Assembly: GCF_014699035.1 (NCBI RefSeq)
Contig: NZ_JACXAA010000002.1
Coordinates: 372,001 to 436,000 of the forward strand
Reading direction: 5' to 3'
Length of the DNA: 64,000 bases
Source of the DNA: Spirosoma validum
GTDB lineage: Bacteria; Bacteroidota; Bacteroidia; Cytophagales; Spirosomataceae
Made by a program: the position numbers and the translations under genes. Positions 8,888 to 18,141 of the stretch are shown piece after piece (the first letter of the stretch is position 1; each line of letters begins with the position of its first letter). The notes under the pieces are model-generated. The model was not told where the DNA came from and did not search any database. It saw nothing but the letters and a program-made list of their open reading frames with translations.

Positions 8888-9520
8888 ATGACAGCGATCA
8901 CGAACGGTAGTTTAGGAGAGTTACTAAAAGCGTCGAATACTGGACCATTTATGCAAGCTGAAATAATATCGCTTACGGGCCGGGGCAAATTAAGAGTTAC
9001 CTGTAACTGGTTGTATTCGTCGCTCAATTGTGACCCAAACGATAATTCTACTTTTTTGTGGCAGTTCAGTAAAATAGATGATCAGCATATTTCTTTATCA
9101 CCCGTAGTCAGTTGTATTGGGCAACCGATTTATGCTAGTGTAAGAGATGATATTAATTATTATCTACAGGTGCAGGCACCCTATTCTGCCGATTGGATAA
9201 AGGCCGTTGGGTGCGATGAGATTTTAACCTTTACGCTTCATGATCTTTCTATTGGTCAATTCAATGGTTTCAACGGTGGGTATCTTTCGCTGAATGATAA
9301 TGCTGATAATCATGGCGGACACCTAGGCTATCGGGTAAGAAGTATTGGTTCGACTTTTAACCAAAATGCCCAGTGGTTTATCGGTATAAGGTCATCTCTA
9401 CAAGCTGATATACAGTTTAGTGGCTACAGTTCCAGTTTAGAAACGTTGCAACAGCAACTTTATAACTGTAAAATCGACCTGGAAAGCAGCGTTCTTTCGA
9501 AACTGGCCATGCAGATTTAA
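8888..9520 (+). CDS. Beta-trefoil (fascin/ricin-like) protein, fourth gene of the toxin operon
   Basis: 210 aa, no signal peptide. About residues 25-165 consist of short alternating strands with trefoil-like spacing: FLWQFSKIDDQHISLSP, YYLQVQAPYSADWI, GGYLSLND, AQWFIGI. This fits a fascin-like or lectin-like beta-trefoil that could bind sugar or protein on a target cell. The last about 40 residues are helical (LETLQQQLYNCKIDLESSVL) and may dock onto the helical subunits. The start codon lies 2 nt after the stop of subunit 3, so the two are translationally coupled. Exact family not recognised. Confidence 0.55.
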   Translation: MTAITNGSLGELLKASNTGPFMQAEIISLTGRGKLRVTCNWLYSSLNCDPNDNSTFLWQFSKIDDQHISLSPVVSCIGQPIYASVRDDINYYLQVQAPYSADWIKAVGCDEILTFTLHDLSIGQFNGFNGGYLSLNDNADNHGGHLGYRVRSIGSTFNQNAQWFIGIRSSLQADIQFSGYSSSLETLQQQLYNCKIDLESSVLSKLAMQI

Positions 9521-9565
9521 TAAGGCCTGTGATCAAAAGAAGGATTGCTGTAAAAGGACGGAGCT

Positions 9566-9627
9566 AATTTTATAAGGGGTACTATGACCAACGGGACACT
9601 GTTAGACATAGTACCCCTTATAAAATT
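9566..9627. repeat. Perfect 21-bp inverted repeat, 20-nt loop
   Basis: Arms 9566-9586 and 9607-9627 (AATTTTATAAGGGGTACTATG and its complement; 21 bp each) are perfectly complementary. It sits 46 nt after the toxin operon. It has no T run, so it is either an mRNA 3' stabiliser or a mobile palindrome. Confidence 0.85.
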
Positions 9628-10439
9628 GGGTAAAACATGATTCTGTCTTCCACTTGATGACACTAGTTTTCTGTATCGAGCTTTACCTTGTAAGCTTCCC
9701 CCAAAAGTGATCGGTTGAAAAGTGGAGTCTTCCCCGTAACGTTTCACAAAACGGAAGAAAAATGAAAGCAAATCGATTTAGTGAGCCCCGATGCTCGTAG
9801 TTAACCTTATCAGGGTTAACCTGGAATCCATTAACCCCAGTTGCCTACTGAACAATGGCCGATCAACAGGATGAAAAAAGGCTCGTCCCTCGCCGGAGTC
9901 TAACATAGGTCACCTGGGGTTAAAACTGTTTAACCCCAATAACAATGGAACACATGCCTGTTGAAATCGACCTGTTACCAACAACACCTTATCCGTGAAC
10001 TAGTGCAGCCATTCTCAACATGGGCTTGTATTAAGACTAAAACCCTAACTGAAACGGTGGAGGAAGTACGCCATCAACACCTGATTCCGGTCCTCGTCAA
10101 GGATAATGACCCCCTGATTAGTCACAGATAATTTGTCGATGCCATCCTGGATGTGATGAGTGATGGGTTTCCGGGTAAGCTTATCGCACCCCACCAAAGA
10201 CCGCATTCCGGTGTAAAACGTCAGCGTAATTTTTTATTCCTGCTGGATACTTAGTTTAATCAAATTAACGGTATTTTATGCGGTACTGATTTTGCTCCTC
10301 CACCCATTTTCTCTTTATGGGCTATCGCTTTCCCGCCTTTAAATATAATCACCTTTTAAACTGGACTATATGGAAGCTAACTCGACAACTGAAGCAGAAT
10401 TGCGGGTTACGAGGAGGCTACCTGAAGCGCTTCAACTCT
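9628..10439. other. Gene-poor stretch with repeated GGTTAA-rich segments
   Basis: No full gene. Several copies of GGGTTAA/TTAACCC occur between about 9800 and 9945 and could pair with each other. A short minus-strand frame is listed separately. A plus-strand frame that begins at 10317 is only the random lead-in to the module fragment at 10440. Confidence 0.4.
10045..10206 (-). pseudogene. Short frame, possibly remnant of an unknown gene
   Basis: 53 codons from ATG to TAG with protein-like composition (LSVTNQGVIILDEDRNQVLM) and an open frame reaching somewhat further upstream. It is not recognised, and it has no clear promoter. It may be the tail of a decayed gene. Confidence 0.3.
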
Positions 10440-10672
10440 TTACTTGCCTGGAATTTGGAAAATTCCAACCCAAACTATTACATCTTAACTACCTCACAGC
10501 GTGTTGAGGCAGGCGATCGGCTGTCGTTTGGGCTGACGGGCACACTCAGCCCAGTAGCCTCTTCGGGTGTGGTGACGGTTAGCTCTACAGTATTGCCCAC
10601 AGCGGTGGTGGAAGACAGGCTGACCAACAATATTGATGCCGATAAGATCGAGTATTTTCGGCAGCAAATCCA
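10440..10672 (+). pseudogene. Fragment of the EYFQQ-type C-terminal module
   Basis: Encodes NPNYYILTTSQRVEAGDRLSF and continues to NNIDADKIEYF, matching the last about 75 residues of the module carried by the proteins ending at 22129, 36894 and 39671. The other copies stop right after EYFQQ; here the stop codon is lost and reading continues with unrelated residues. The N-terminal half of the module and any passenger domain are missing. It is the remnant of a fourth gene of this family. Confidence 0.85.
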
Positions 10673-10703
10673 GGTGAGGCCAGGATTCTGTTTTGTTAGT
10701 GAG

Positions 10704-10741
10704 TACATCTGCCGGTTGGGTTCTTTTTGGGCAGATGTACC
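10704..10741. repeat. Short inverted repeat
   Basis: GTACATCTGCC (10704-10714) and GGCAGATGTAC (10731-10741) are complementary, with a 16-nt loop that ends in T-rich sequence. Lies just behind the module fragment. Confidence 0.6.
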
Positions 10742-10928
10742 CTCATCATTATGTCAACCGGCGAACCTTTTCCGGTCTTTTTGATACGTCGCCATGGTTG
10801 AGCAGGTGCTGTCAAGGTACGTATATCGAACTCACAACAACTGAAACTACTTTCTCTTTAGCTCTAATTAAGCCCTATTTATGAAAACCAGTGCCACATT
10901 CGCTTCCCTCCGGACCTTCGCCCTAATG

Positions 10929-11096
10929 CCTTTGTTTATAATCGTACCTGCCTGGAATTAAAATTTTTGACCAATGGCCACCCGTGAATCCGGTGCGTCG
11001 ATAACAATCGTACCATAATGGAATTGAAATTTGTGGTTGCGCTCATAAAGGCCTGCTCTGCGTCGAATTGTAATCGTACCAGACCGGAATTGAAAT
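10929..11096. CRISPR. Degenerate CRISPR-like remnant, three repeats
   Basis: Three related 36-37 nt units at 10929-10964, 10995-11030 and 11060-11096 share the core AATCGTACC followed by GGAATTGAAAT (the first copy has GGAATTAAAAT). They are separated by unrelated stretches of 30 and 29 nt, the length of real spacers, and the GGAATTGAAAT end is typical of many CRISPR repeats. The 5' halves of the repeats have diverged. No cas gene is in the window. Alternative: a degenerate direct repeat with regulatory function. Confidence 0.45.
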
Positions 11097-11361
11097 CTAC
11101 AAAGGGCTGGGGCTATTAGTATCAATCATTGTGCTTAAGCAAAAATAAATATTCATCGTTGTATACTTGGTCCAGGGATTAGCATGAAATTTTGGAGGAT
11201 ACATCATTACAGGCTAGGACTATATACGTAGTATCGTTCGTTGAAAACCACTTGTTCTCGATTTTGAAACCTATTAAACATCTTCCATAGATAGGCTGCT
11301 ACTGAATGGGTAAACTCCACTCATTTTGAGGCCAAAAAGGGCGATTTTAATGTAAAAAAGT

Positions 11362-11369
11362 TAGTTTTG
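11362..11369 (+). promoter_or_regulatory. Possible -7 box (TAGTTTTG) of the hybrid regulator gene
   Basis: Matches TAnnTTTG and would give a leader of about 90 nt. A TTTG at 11325-11328 is too far away to be a normal -33 element. Confidence 0.3.
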
Positions 11370-11464
11370 CCACAATCTTTCCTCAACCAATCAGTCAATA
11401 AATGAGCGATGCTTTCAGACTATACTTCAGTGTAAACGAAGTGATCTAAGCACCTCAATCTGGT

Positions 11465-14400
11465 ATGAATAAGCACATACCGACGATCGTACGCGTTCTG
11501 GTCTGTTTGATAGGCCTGCTGGCCTCACCAGCATGGCTGCGGGCGCAGCCGTTTCGCTTACCTCAGCCCGAAGTCATCACCGACCGTCAGGGCTTACCCC
11601 AGGCTTTTGTCCCATCCATTCTTCAGGATAAACAGGGCTTCATCTGGGCCGCCACCCGCGATGGGCTCTGTCGCTACGACGGTTATCGATTCAAAGTCTT
11701 TCAACCCGACCCCAATGGACGCCCTTCCCTCTCGTTTGCCGGGCTGGACCAAATTGAGATGGACCGACATGGGCGTATCTGGGTTGTTTCCGAGCGCAAG
11801 GATATTGATGTGTTCGACCCACGGACCGAAACCTTTACCAATTTTTCCCGACAAGCCGATTTTCGCCAACTGGTCAAACCCGGTATGGGATTTACCTTTT
11901 TCATCGATCGAAAGGATCGACTCTGGCTAAGGAATGGTAAGGGCGTCATTTTCTGGGATATTGCCAAAAAGCAGGGACACTGGTTTCGTCATCAGCCTCA
12001 GAAAGCGACATCCCTCAGCAGCGATCTTGTGTACGACGTGTCGGAAGGAGCAGATGGAACGATCTGGCTGGCTACGGCGAACGGGCTGGATCGCTTTGAG
12101 GAAGCTACGTTTAGTTTTACACACCTGCGTCATCAGCCGGGCAATCCTCAGTCAATGCCTGAGAATGCCGTAGCCGCTGTACGTTTACGGCCAAACGGAG
12201 AACTCGTGATCTTCTCCCAGCACTACCTTACCCTGCTACAGCCCCGTACGGGCCAGATGCGTTCTTACAGGTTGCCGGTTCAGAGAACCGAACTTCTTGA
12301 GGTTCAAGCCGCCATCGACCAGCAGGGAGCAGTTTATTTTGAACAGGCCAATATTTTCTTTCGGTTTACAGACCAGCAGGGCGTCCAGGTCGTTACCCGC
12401 TGGGGACAAGGTAACGATGCGTGTCGCGCCTTGATCATCGATCGAACCAATGTGCTATGGGTCGGCACGGATGGAGCTGGTATCCGCACCTACGATCTAC
12501 AGCCAAATCCCTTTCAGAAACGCCCATACCACCGTAGCTTTTATGAGGATCTGCTCACCAGCGATTCGCTGGGACTGCCCTCCATTTCCCCGGTGGCTTT
12601 AGCCAGGCTGAGTGGTTTGAGTAGTTATAATTTTCGGTATACGTTCGATAAGGAGGGTCGCTTCTGGTTTAACGTAGGCACCTCGGATCTCTACCGGCTG
12701 GATCGAAAAACGGGCCAGACTGAACATTTTCCGCTACCAGTTGTCTTTCGCGAGGAATCTGCCGTTAGTATTGCCTGTCCGATGACGACCGATTCGCAGG
12801 GCCACGTTTGGGCGATCAAAGGTTCATCTGCTTTCTGGTTTGATGAGAAAAAGAAGCAATGGACCCGGTTCCAATACCCGATTGCTGTCCAGCCTAACGA
12901 TCGAATTACCGAAGTGGTGGTCGATGAGCAGGCCCTTTGGCTGGCCAGTCAGACCGATGGATTATATCAGGTTGACCGCCAGACGGGTCAAATCCGGCAG
13001 TTTGTCAACCGCCCCGGCAATGCCACCTCGTTAAGCAGCAATTCGCTGTACTGCCTGTCGGCTGATCCAGCCGACCCCAATGTGTTGTGGATGGGCACCT
13101 TTGGCAGTGGGATGTGTCGATTCGATAAACGAACGGGTCAATTTCGTCGGTTTACCCAGGCCAACGGTCTACCCAACAACGTCGTGTATTCGGTGAAACC
13201 GGACCGGAATGGGTATCTATGGATGGGTACAAACAAAGGTCTATGCCGGATGAACCGCCGGACCTTCACCACCCAGACCTTTACCCGAGACGATGGCATC
13301 ATGGCCGACGAGTTTAACCGGAATCACTACGTCCAGTTTCCTGACGGTAAACTACTGATGGGTGGCCTGGAAGGATTCACGGCTTTTGATCCCCGGCGGG
13401 TCGGTCAGGACGCCTTTGAGCCAGCCGTTGAGCTGACCGAGCTACAGGTTAATAATCAGGTCATTCAGCCCGACCTGCCGGGGCCTGAAAGCGCGGACAC
13501 CCCTACCTCTGCCAACCGATCATTACTGGGAACCTCCGTTCTGGGCACGTTACCCATCCAGGCCACCAGGCAGCTCACCTTAGCCTACAATCAGAATTAC
13601 CTGACCGTTCAATTTGCCGCTCTGCAATTCAACCAGCCGACCAAAAATCAGTACCGGTATCGATTGGAAGACCTGGAAGAAGGGTGGAAGGGGACGACCC
13701 GACCCGAGGCCAATTATACCAACCTGCCACCGGGTCGTTACGTATTGTTGCTCAATGCCGCCAATACCGCAGGGAAATGGAGTCGGCACGTGCGCAAACT
13801 GGCTATTACGATCCAGCCCCCTTTCTGGGCCAGCTGGTGGGCCATTCTTGTCTATGTATTGATCGGTCTGGGCATTGCCTGGGGGCTACTTCAGATTTAT
13901 CTGCATCGGCTTCGACTCAACCAAACCATTCGGATTCGCCAGCAGGAAGCCGATCAGCTTCGGGCCGTCGATACGATCAAAACCAATTTTTTTACCAACA
14001 TCACCCACGAGTTTCGTACACCGCTGACGCTGATTCTGGCCCCTACCGAACAAATGGCGGGCGAGAATCCAAACCCTAAAAACCGTCGGCGACTGCAAAC
14101 GATCGAACAGAATGCGCATCAGCTCCTGGGATTGATTAACCAGCTTTTGGATCTGTCCAAGCTGGAAGCCAGCGTCATGCCCATTCACGAGTCGAGAGGG
14201 AATCTCACCGAATTCATCCGCCACTGGCTGGACCCCTTAACCGATCAGGCAACCGCCCACGGGCTTAGTCTGACGTTTGATTCTGAGGTAACGGGCGACT
14301 ACTGGTTCGATGCCGAAAAGCTGGAACGTATTGTTTATAATTTGACCGCCAACGCCCTGAAATTCACCACAGTCGGTACGGTTACGGTATCGTTGACAGA

Positions 14401-15481
14401 AGCGTCGGGTCGTATCCGGCTAACCGTTTCCGATACAGGTGTTGGTATTCATGCTCAGCACTTACCCCATATTTTCGACCGTTTCTATCAGGTTAGTACG
14501 ACAAACGCTACGCCGGGTACGGGTATCGGTTTGGCGCTGGTGCAGGAATTGGTCCAGTTGCAGGGGGGGCAAATCTCGGTTGAGAGCCAGCTAAACCAGG
14601 GTACTACGTTCGTTGTCGAGTTACCCTACCGACCCGTTGATACGTCGGAAGCAGTTCCGGACGTAGCGGCCCCGTGGCACCGGGGCGTTAATGACGATGC
14701 CTGGACAGCTTCGGATGAATCGGATGAACCTCGGTTGCTGTTGGTGGAAGATAATGATGAACTGGCCCGGTTTATTGCTGAAAGTCTGCCCATGAACTAC
14801 CGCATTCGGCGGGCCGTCAACGGACGCGATGGACTGGAACAGGCCCTGGAACACGTACCTGATCTGATCATCTCGGATGTGATGATGCCTCTGATGGACG
14901 GCTTTACGCTCTGCAATCAGTTGAAAACCGACCAGCGCACCAGTCATATCCCCGTCATCCTGCTAACGGCTAAGTCTTCGGTGGAGAATCGGCTGGCGGG
15001 CCTCTCGCTGGGGGCCGATGATTACCTAACCAAGCCCTTTCAGTTAGCCGAACTGCAACTACGGGTGCGCAATCAACTGGTTAGTAAACAGCGGCAACGG
15101 GAGTGGGTGCAGGCCAGTCTGAGCAATCCCGATCCCGCTTCGTCCCAATCGGCCTCCCAATCTAACGATCCGTTTCTGGCTCGCTTATACGCCTTGTTCG
15201 AAGCAAATCTGAGCGATTCCGGGTTTGGTCTCGAACAGATCATGCGTGAACTGGGCATGAGCCGTACCAACCTGTTCCGCAAAGTAAAAGCGCTGACGGG
15301 TCTGACGGCCCACGAACTGCTGCGCAACTACCGGCTCAAACGAGCGGCCCAACTCCTGCGGTCGGGGGTGTCAGTCAGTGAATCGTCCTACCAGGTCGGC
15401 TTCGAGAGTGCGGCCTACTTCAGTAAATGTTTTCGAGAGCTCTATCAATTGAGCCCGAGTGAATTCTCTACCCAATCCTGA
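11465..15481 (+). CDS. Hybrid two-component system regulator (sensor kinase, receiver, AraC HTH in one protein)
   Basis: 1338 aa. N-terminal signal peptide (VLVCLIGLLASPAWLRAQP), then a periplasmic double-propeller sensor made of two-component-regulator-propeller repeats (LWVGTDGAGIRTYD, LWMGTNKGLCRMN) to about residue 640, a Y_Y_Y domain at about 710-775 and a membrane helix at about 787-812. Cytoplasmic part: HisKA with His848 in NITHEFRTPLTLI, ATPase with N-box around 957 and G-box GTGIGLAL around 1017, receiver domain with phospho-acceptor Asp1138 in SDVMMPLMDG, and a C-terminal AraC-type HTH at about 1235-1335. Such proteins sense a small ligand, usually an oligosaccharide, and activate nearby operons. 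Its likely targets are the four operator blocks at 15513, 18142, 22420 and 24440. The 3' end has a broken copy at 17830. Confidence 0.95.
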   Translation: MNKHIPTIVRVLVCLIGLLASPAWLRAQPFRLPQPEVITDRQGLPQAFVPSILQDKQGFIWAATRDGLCRYDGYRFKVFQPDPNGRPSLSFAGLDQIEMDRHGRIWVVSERKDIDVFDPRTETFTNFSRQADFRQLVKPGMGFTFFIDRKDRLWLRNGKGVIFWDIAKKQGHWFRHQPQKATSLSSDLVYDVSEGADGTIWLATANGLDRFEEATFSFTHLRHQPGNPQSMPENAVAAVRLRPNGELVIFSQHYLTLLQPRTGQMRSYRLPVQRTELLEVQAAIDQQGAVYFEQANIFFRFTDQQGVQVVTRWGQGNDACRALIIDRTNVLWVGTDGAGIRTYDLQPNPFQKRPYHRSFYEDLLTSDSLGLPSISPVALARLSGLSSYNFRYTFDKEGRFWFNVGTSDLYRLDRKTGQTEHFPLPVVFREESAVSIACPMTTDSQGHVWAIKGSSAFWFDEKKKQWTRFQYPIAVQPNDRITEVVVDEQALWLASQTDGLYQVDRQTGQIRQFVNRPGNATSLSSNSLYCLSADPADPNVLWMGTFGSGMCRFDKRTGQFRRFTQANGLPNNVVYSVKPDRNGYLWMGTNKGLCRMNRRTFTTQTFTRDDGIMADEFNRNHYVQFPDGKLLMGGLEGFTAFDPRRVGQDAFEPAVELTELQVNNQVIQPDLPGPESADTPTSANRSLLGTSVLGTLPIQATRQLTLAYNQNYLTVQFAALQFNQPTKNQYRYRLEDLEEGWKGTTRPEANYTNLPPGRYVLLLNAANTAGKWSRHVRKLAITIQPPFWASWWAILVYVLIGLGIAWGLLQIYLHRLRLNQTIRIRQQEADQLRAVDTIKTNFFTNITHEFRTPLTLILAPTEQMAGENPNPKNRRRLQTIEQNAHQLLGLINQLLDLSKLEASVMPIHESRGNLTEFIRHWLDPLTDQATAHGLSLTFDSEVTGDYWFDAEKLERIVYNLTANALKFTTVGTVTVSLTEASGRIRLTVSDTGVGIHAQHLPHIFDRFYQVSTTNATPGTGIGLALVQELVQLQGGQISVESQLNQGTTFVVELPYRPVDTSEAVPDVAAPWHRGVNDDAWTASDESDEPRLLLVEDNDELARFIAESLPMNYRIRRAVNGRDGLEQALEHVPDLIISDVMMPLMDGFTLCNQLKTDQRTSHIPVILLTAKSSVENRLAGLSLGADDYLTKPFQLAELQLRVRNQLVSKQRQREWVQASLSNPDPASSQSASQSNDPFLARLYALFEANLSDSGFGLEQIMRELGMSRTNLFRKVKALTGLTAHELLRNYRLKRAAQLLRSGVSVSESSYQVGFESAAYFSKCFRELYQLSPSEFSTQS

Positions 15482-15512
15482 TTGGGCAAACTTCCAGCGC
15501 ATCACGTGTCCA

Positions 15513-15580
15513 TTGGACCAATCCTTATCGGATTTGGACCATTCCTTATCGTTCCCCAGCACGCCCGCACCCTACTTTTG
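15513..15580 (+). promoter_or_regulatory. Operator-promoter block 1 (paired TTGGACC repeats plus -7 box)
   Basis: Direct repeats TTGGACCAATCCTTATCG (15513-15530) and TTGGACCATTCCTTATCG (15534-15551) start 21 bp apart. After 21 more bp comes TACTTTTG (15573-15580), a perfect TAnnTTTG -7 box. The second repeat covers the -33 region, the position expected for an AraC-type activator. Drives the cytochrome gene. Confidence 0.8.
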
Positions 15581-15640
15581 ACCTGCTCTTGGATCACTAA
15601 GGGTATTCACTGAATTTTCACTAATTTATCCGTCATCACC

Positions 15641-16513
15641 GTGCTCAATAAAATTGTCAAATGGATCGGCATTGTACTGGGTAGCCTGGTCCTGCTGCTG
15701 CTCATTTTTTATGGTATCGTCTATGCCAAAACCGAAGCCAGCATCAATAAAGTATACGACGTAAAACTCCAGAGCCTGAGCATTCCCGACGATTCAGCTT
15801 CGTACCTGGCTGGTCGACACGTTGCTGAGATTAGGGGCTGCATCGGTTGCCATGGTGCTGATCTGGCCACGGGCGAAGTATTCGCCGATGCAAATTCGCC
15901 CATTGGGTTTATTCAGGCGTCGAACATTACCAGCGGCAAGGGTGGGATTGACTATACCGACCAGGACTGGATTCGGGCGTTGCGCCATGGGCTGGGAAAA
16001 GACAATAAACCACTCTGGTTTATGCCCTCGCACGAGATCTGCGGCCTGTCGAACCAGGATATGGCCAATTTGATCAGCTACGTCAGGAAGCAGACACCCG
16101 TTGATAAAACCACTCCGCCAAAGTCGATCAAGCCACTGGGGCGGGTGCTTACGTTCATGGGGGAGTTTCCACTGCTTTCTGCCGAAAAGATTGACCACAG
16201 TGCTACGTATGCCGATGAGGTGAAACCAGCGATCGATGCCGATTACGGAAAGTACCTGGCCGTTACGTGTACGGGTTGCCACACCGACAGTTTCAAAGGA
16301 GGGCCTTCGCACGAGCCCGGTCAGCCGCCCATCCCCGACATTTCCTCGACGGGTAATCTGGGCCACTGGACGCAGGAAGGATTTGTCAAGTTGTTTCATA
16401 CAGGCAAAACGCCCGAAGGACGGGTATTGAGCAAATACATGCCTGTCAAAGCGTTTACCTATTCCGATGATGAATTAAGAGCGATTTATCTGTATCTGCA
16501 TGACCTGAAATGA
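15641..16513 (+). CDS. Membrane-anchored di-heme c-type cytochrome
   Basis: 290 aa from a GTG start; the promoter box at 15573 fixes the start downstream of it. One N-terminal membrane helix (IVLGSLVLLLLIFYGIVYA) anchors the protein with its body in the periplasm. Two heme c sites are present: CIGCH (Cys67, Cys70, His71) and CTGCH (Cys210, Cys213, His214), each in a cytochrome c domain of about 100 residues. Probable electron carrier or the cytochrome subunit of a dehydrogenase, but no dehydrogenase gene is adjacent. A broken copy lies at 22145-22310. Confidence 0.88.
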   Translation: MLNKIVKWIGIVLGSLVLLLLIFYGIVYAKTEASINKVYDVKLQSLSIPDDSASYLAGRHVAEIRGCIGCHGADLATGEVFADANSPIGFIQASNITSGKGGIDYTDQDWIRALRHGLGKDNKPLWFMPSHEICGLSNQDMANLISYVRKQTPVDKTTPPKSIKPLGRVLTFMGEFPLLSAEKIDHSATYADEVKPAIDADYGKYLAVTCTGCHTDSFKGGPSHEPGQPPIPDISSTGNLGHWTQEGFVKLFHTGKTPEGRVLSKYMPVKAFTYSDDELRAIYLYLHDLK

Positions 16514-16673
16514 AAACGGTTGACGTGAGTTATTCTTCTCATCACGGTATTACAGACAGAATCCTTTTACATACTCTAGCCTTGACGGGTATGCAACACG
16601 GCCAGCTTTGAGTCGAAAATAATTAGAGGCTTTCTTACAATCCATAGTGAATCCAGTTCAACCAATTGATGAT

Positions 16674-17807
16674 ATGACGTATCGAATCGCATTAGGAATC
16701 TGTCTTTTAATCACCGGATTATTCCTGGGTTGTCAGGATCACCTGATCAATCCTGACGGCACCCCCAACGTATCAGCCGCCCTCCCTTCGTTACCCGTTA
16801 AAGTTACCAATACAAGCGGAGAATGGTTGGTCTACGATTTACATTTGCACACTCCGCCGGGTAGTACGCTTCAGAAAATCGACGTACTGCAAGGCGATAA
16901 AGTACTGGTGACCTATACTGATTTTTCGGTAAAGGATGATTTTTATCTAGCCCATATCTGGCTTCCTTACCCCAAAATTGGATGGAACCCAGGTGTGCTA
17001 ACGAATCGGTTTCAGTTGGCCCAATCTGGCACGGTGAGCGTCAGTACGTTCCGATTAACTATCGACCATCAATATCCAGATCAAAGACGAGTCGGGTTTC
17101 CGGTACCATCCGGCATTTGGTTTGCCGAAGATGCGCCTGCTACCAGTTCCCTCCACACAAAAGCCCTGTTCCTGCTTCCACAGCCAGTATTTGATCCCGT
17201 ACAAAATGGGTATATTCTTGGCAACAATCCACAACGGTACGCTATTGATTTCGCTAAAGTCGTCGACGGCCTTCCTTACAAGAATAAGGGTGATAAAAAC
17301 GAAGACTGGTATTGCTATAACCAACCCGTCATGGCGGCTGAAGGCGGTACGGTCGTATTTGCAGCAGACGGCATAGCCGATAACGTCACGCCAGGAAAAA
17401 TAGATTACCCAATCGATTATACAAACCTGACGGGTAATGTGGTGTACATCGAGCACAGTGATGGTACGCTGGCTATGTATGCGCACATGATTCCTAACTC
17501 GGTGCTTGTCAAGGTGGGTCAACAAGTAACGGCCGGTCAGCAACTAGGTCGTTTAGGCAATTCAGGCAACTCCTTAGCGCCCCATCTTCATTTTCATGTG
17601 GTGGCTAATCCGGGCAGGAAAAAACTGGTCAATTACGCTGATGGTTTGTTTCTGGAAGGACTTCCGTATTCCTTTCCTGAATTTAAGAAACTGGGTACCG
17701 CCCCCGATAATTTCCTGACTCGACAGCCTGTCTCTGTGTTTATGCCCACAACACCCGAATTATTCACGAATGTGATTCCTTCAAAAAGCGATATCATCGA
17801 GTTTTAA
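16674..17807 (+). CDS. M23-type peptidase-like lipoprotein
   Basis: 377 aa; the inner ATG is chosen because it gives an SPII signal (ICLLITGLFLGC) directly at the N terminus. Residues about 30-165 form a beta-rich N-terminal domain. The C-terminal part has the LytM/M23 fold: GGTVVFAADG, VVYIEHSDGTLAMYAHM, VKVGQQVTAGQQLG and the zinc-binding HLHFH (His304, His306, His308). The other zinc-site motif, usually HxxxD, reads RYAID here, so one ligand is replaced by Arg. The enzyme may be a divergent or inactive peptidoglycan peptidase. It follows the cytochrome gene by 160 nt without its own operator block. Confidence 0.82.
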   Translation: MTYRIALGICLLITGLFLGCQDHLINPDGTPNVSAALPSLPVKVTNTSGEWLVYDLHLHTPPGSTLQKIDVLQGDKVLVTYTDFSVKDDFYLAHIWLPYPKIGWNPGVLTNRFQLAQSGTVSVSTFRLTIDHQYPDQRRVGFPVPSGIWFAEDAPATSSLHTKALFLLPQPVFDPVQNGYILGNNPQRYAIDFAKVVDGLPYKNKGDKNEDWYCYNQPVMAAEGGTVVFAADGIADNVTPGKIDYPIDYTNLTGNVVYIEHSDGTLAMYAHMIPNSVLVKVGQQVTAGQQLGRLGNSGNSLAPHLHFHVVANPGRKKLVNYADGLFLEGLPYSFPEFKKLGTAPDNFLTRQPVSVFMPTTPELFTNVIPSKSDIIEF

Positions 17808-17829
17808 GGAGCCATTTCTAATCAGGCTG

Positions 17830-18098
17830 GTGGGGCGCTCGCCGGGGGCGTAATCAACTGGTCCGTAAGCAGCGGGAGCGGGTGCAGGCCAGTCTGCGTA
17901 ATCCTAATCTGGCTTCGTCCCATCCGGCTCCCGAGGCTCCGTAACTACTGTCTGAAACAAGAGGATCATCTCCTGTAGTCGGGCGTCCTGGTGAGTGAAA
18001 TGGCCTATCTGATAGGCTTCGAGCGTGCGGCCTACGTTAGTACGTGTTTTCGGGAGCTCTATCAGTTGAGTCTGAGTGAATTTGCCACTCAAGCCTGA
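17830..18098 (+). pseudogene. Broken copy of the 3' end of the hybrid regulator gene
   Basis: Nucleotide-level match to the regulator gene end: CGTAATCAACTGGTCCGTAA, CGGGTGCAGGCCAGTCTG and the final segment around GGGAGCTCTATCAGTTGAG correspond to the same order between about 15065 and 15481. About 170 bp holding most of the HTH is deleted and several stops interrupt the frame. It is followed by operator block 2 at the same distance as block 1 follows the intact gene, so gene end and operator were duplicated together. Confidence 0.88.
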
Positions 18099-18141
18099 TT
18101 GAGTAACCTTTTAGCTCATTGCTCTGGCGTTTTGGCATCAA

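Larger units (their letters stand above)
10785..11464. other. Intergenic region before the hybrid regulator gene
   Basis: Holds the CRISPR-like remnant (10929-11096) and, nearer the gene, a TAGTTTTG box at 11362-11369 that fits the Bacteroidota -7 consensus, without a clear -33 partner. No coding frame is supported. Confidence 0.45.

Noticed and set aside
9517..9771. 84-codon minus-strand frame after the toxin operon
   Set aside because: Runs through the 21-bp palindrome, with no motif or supporting context.
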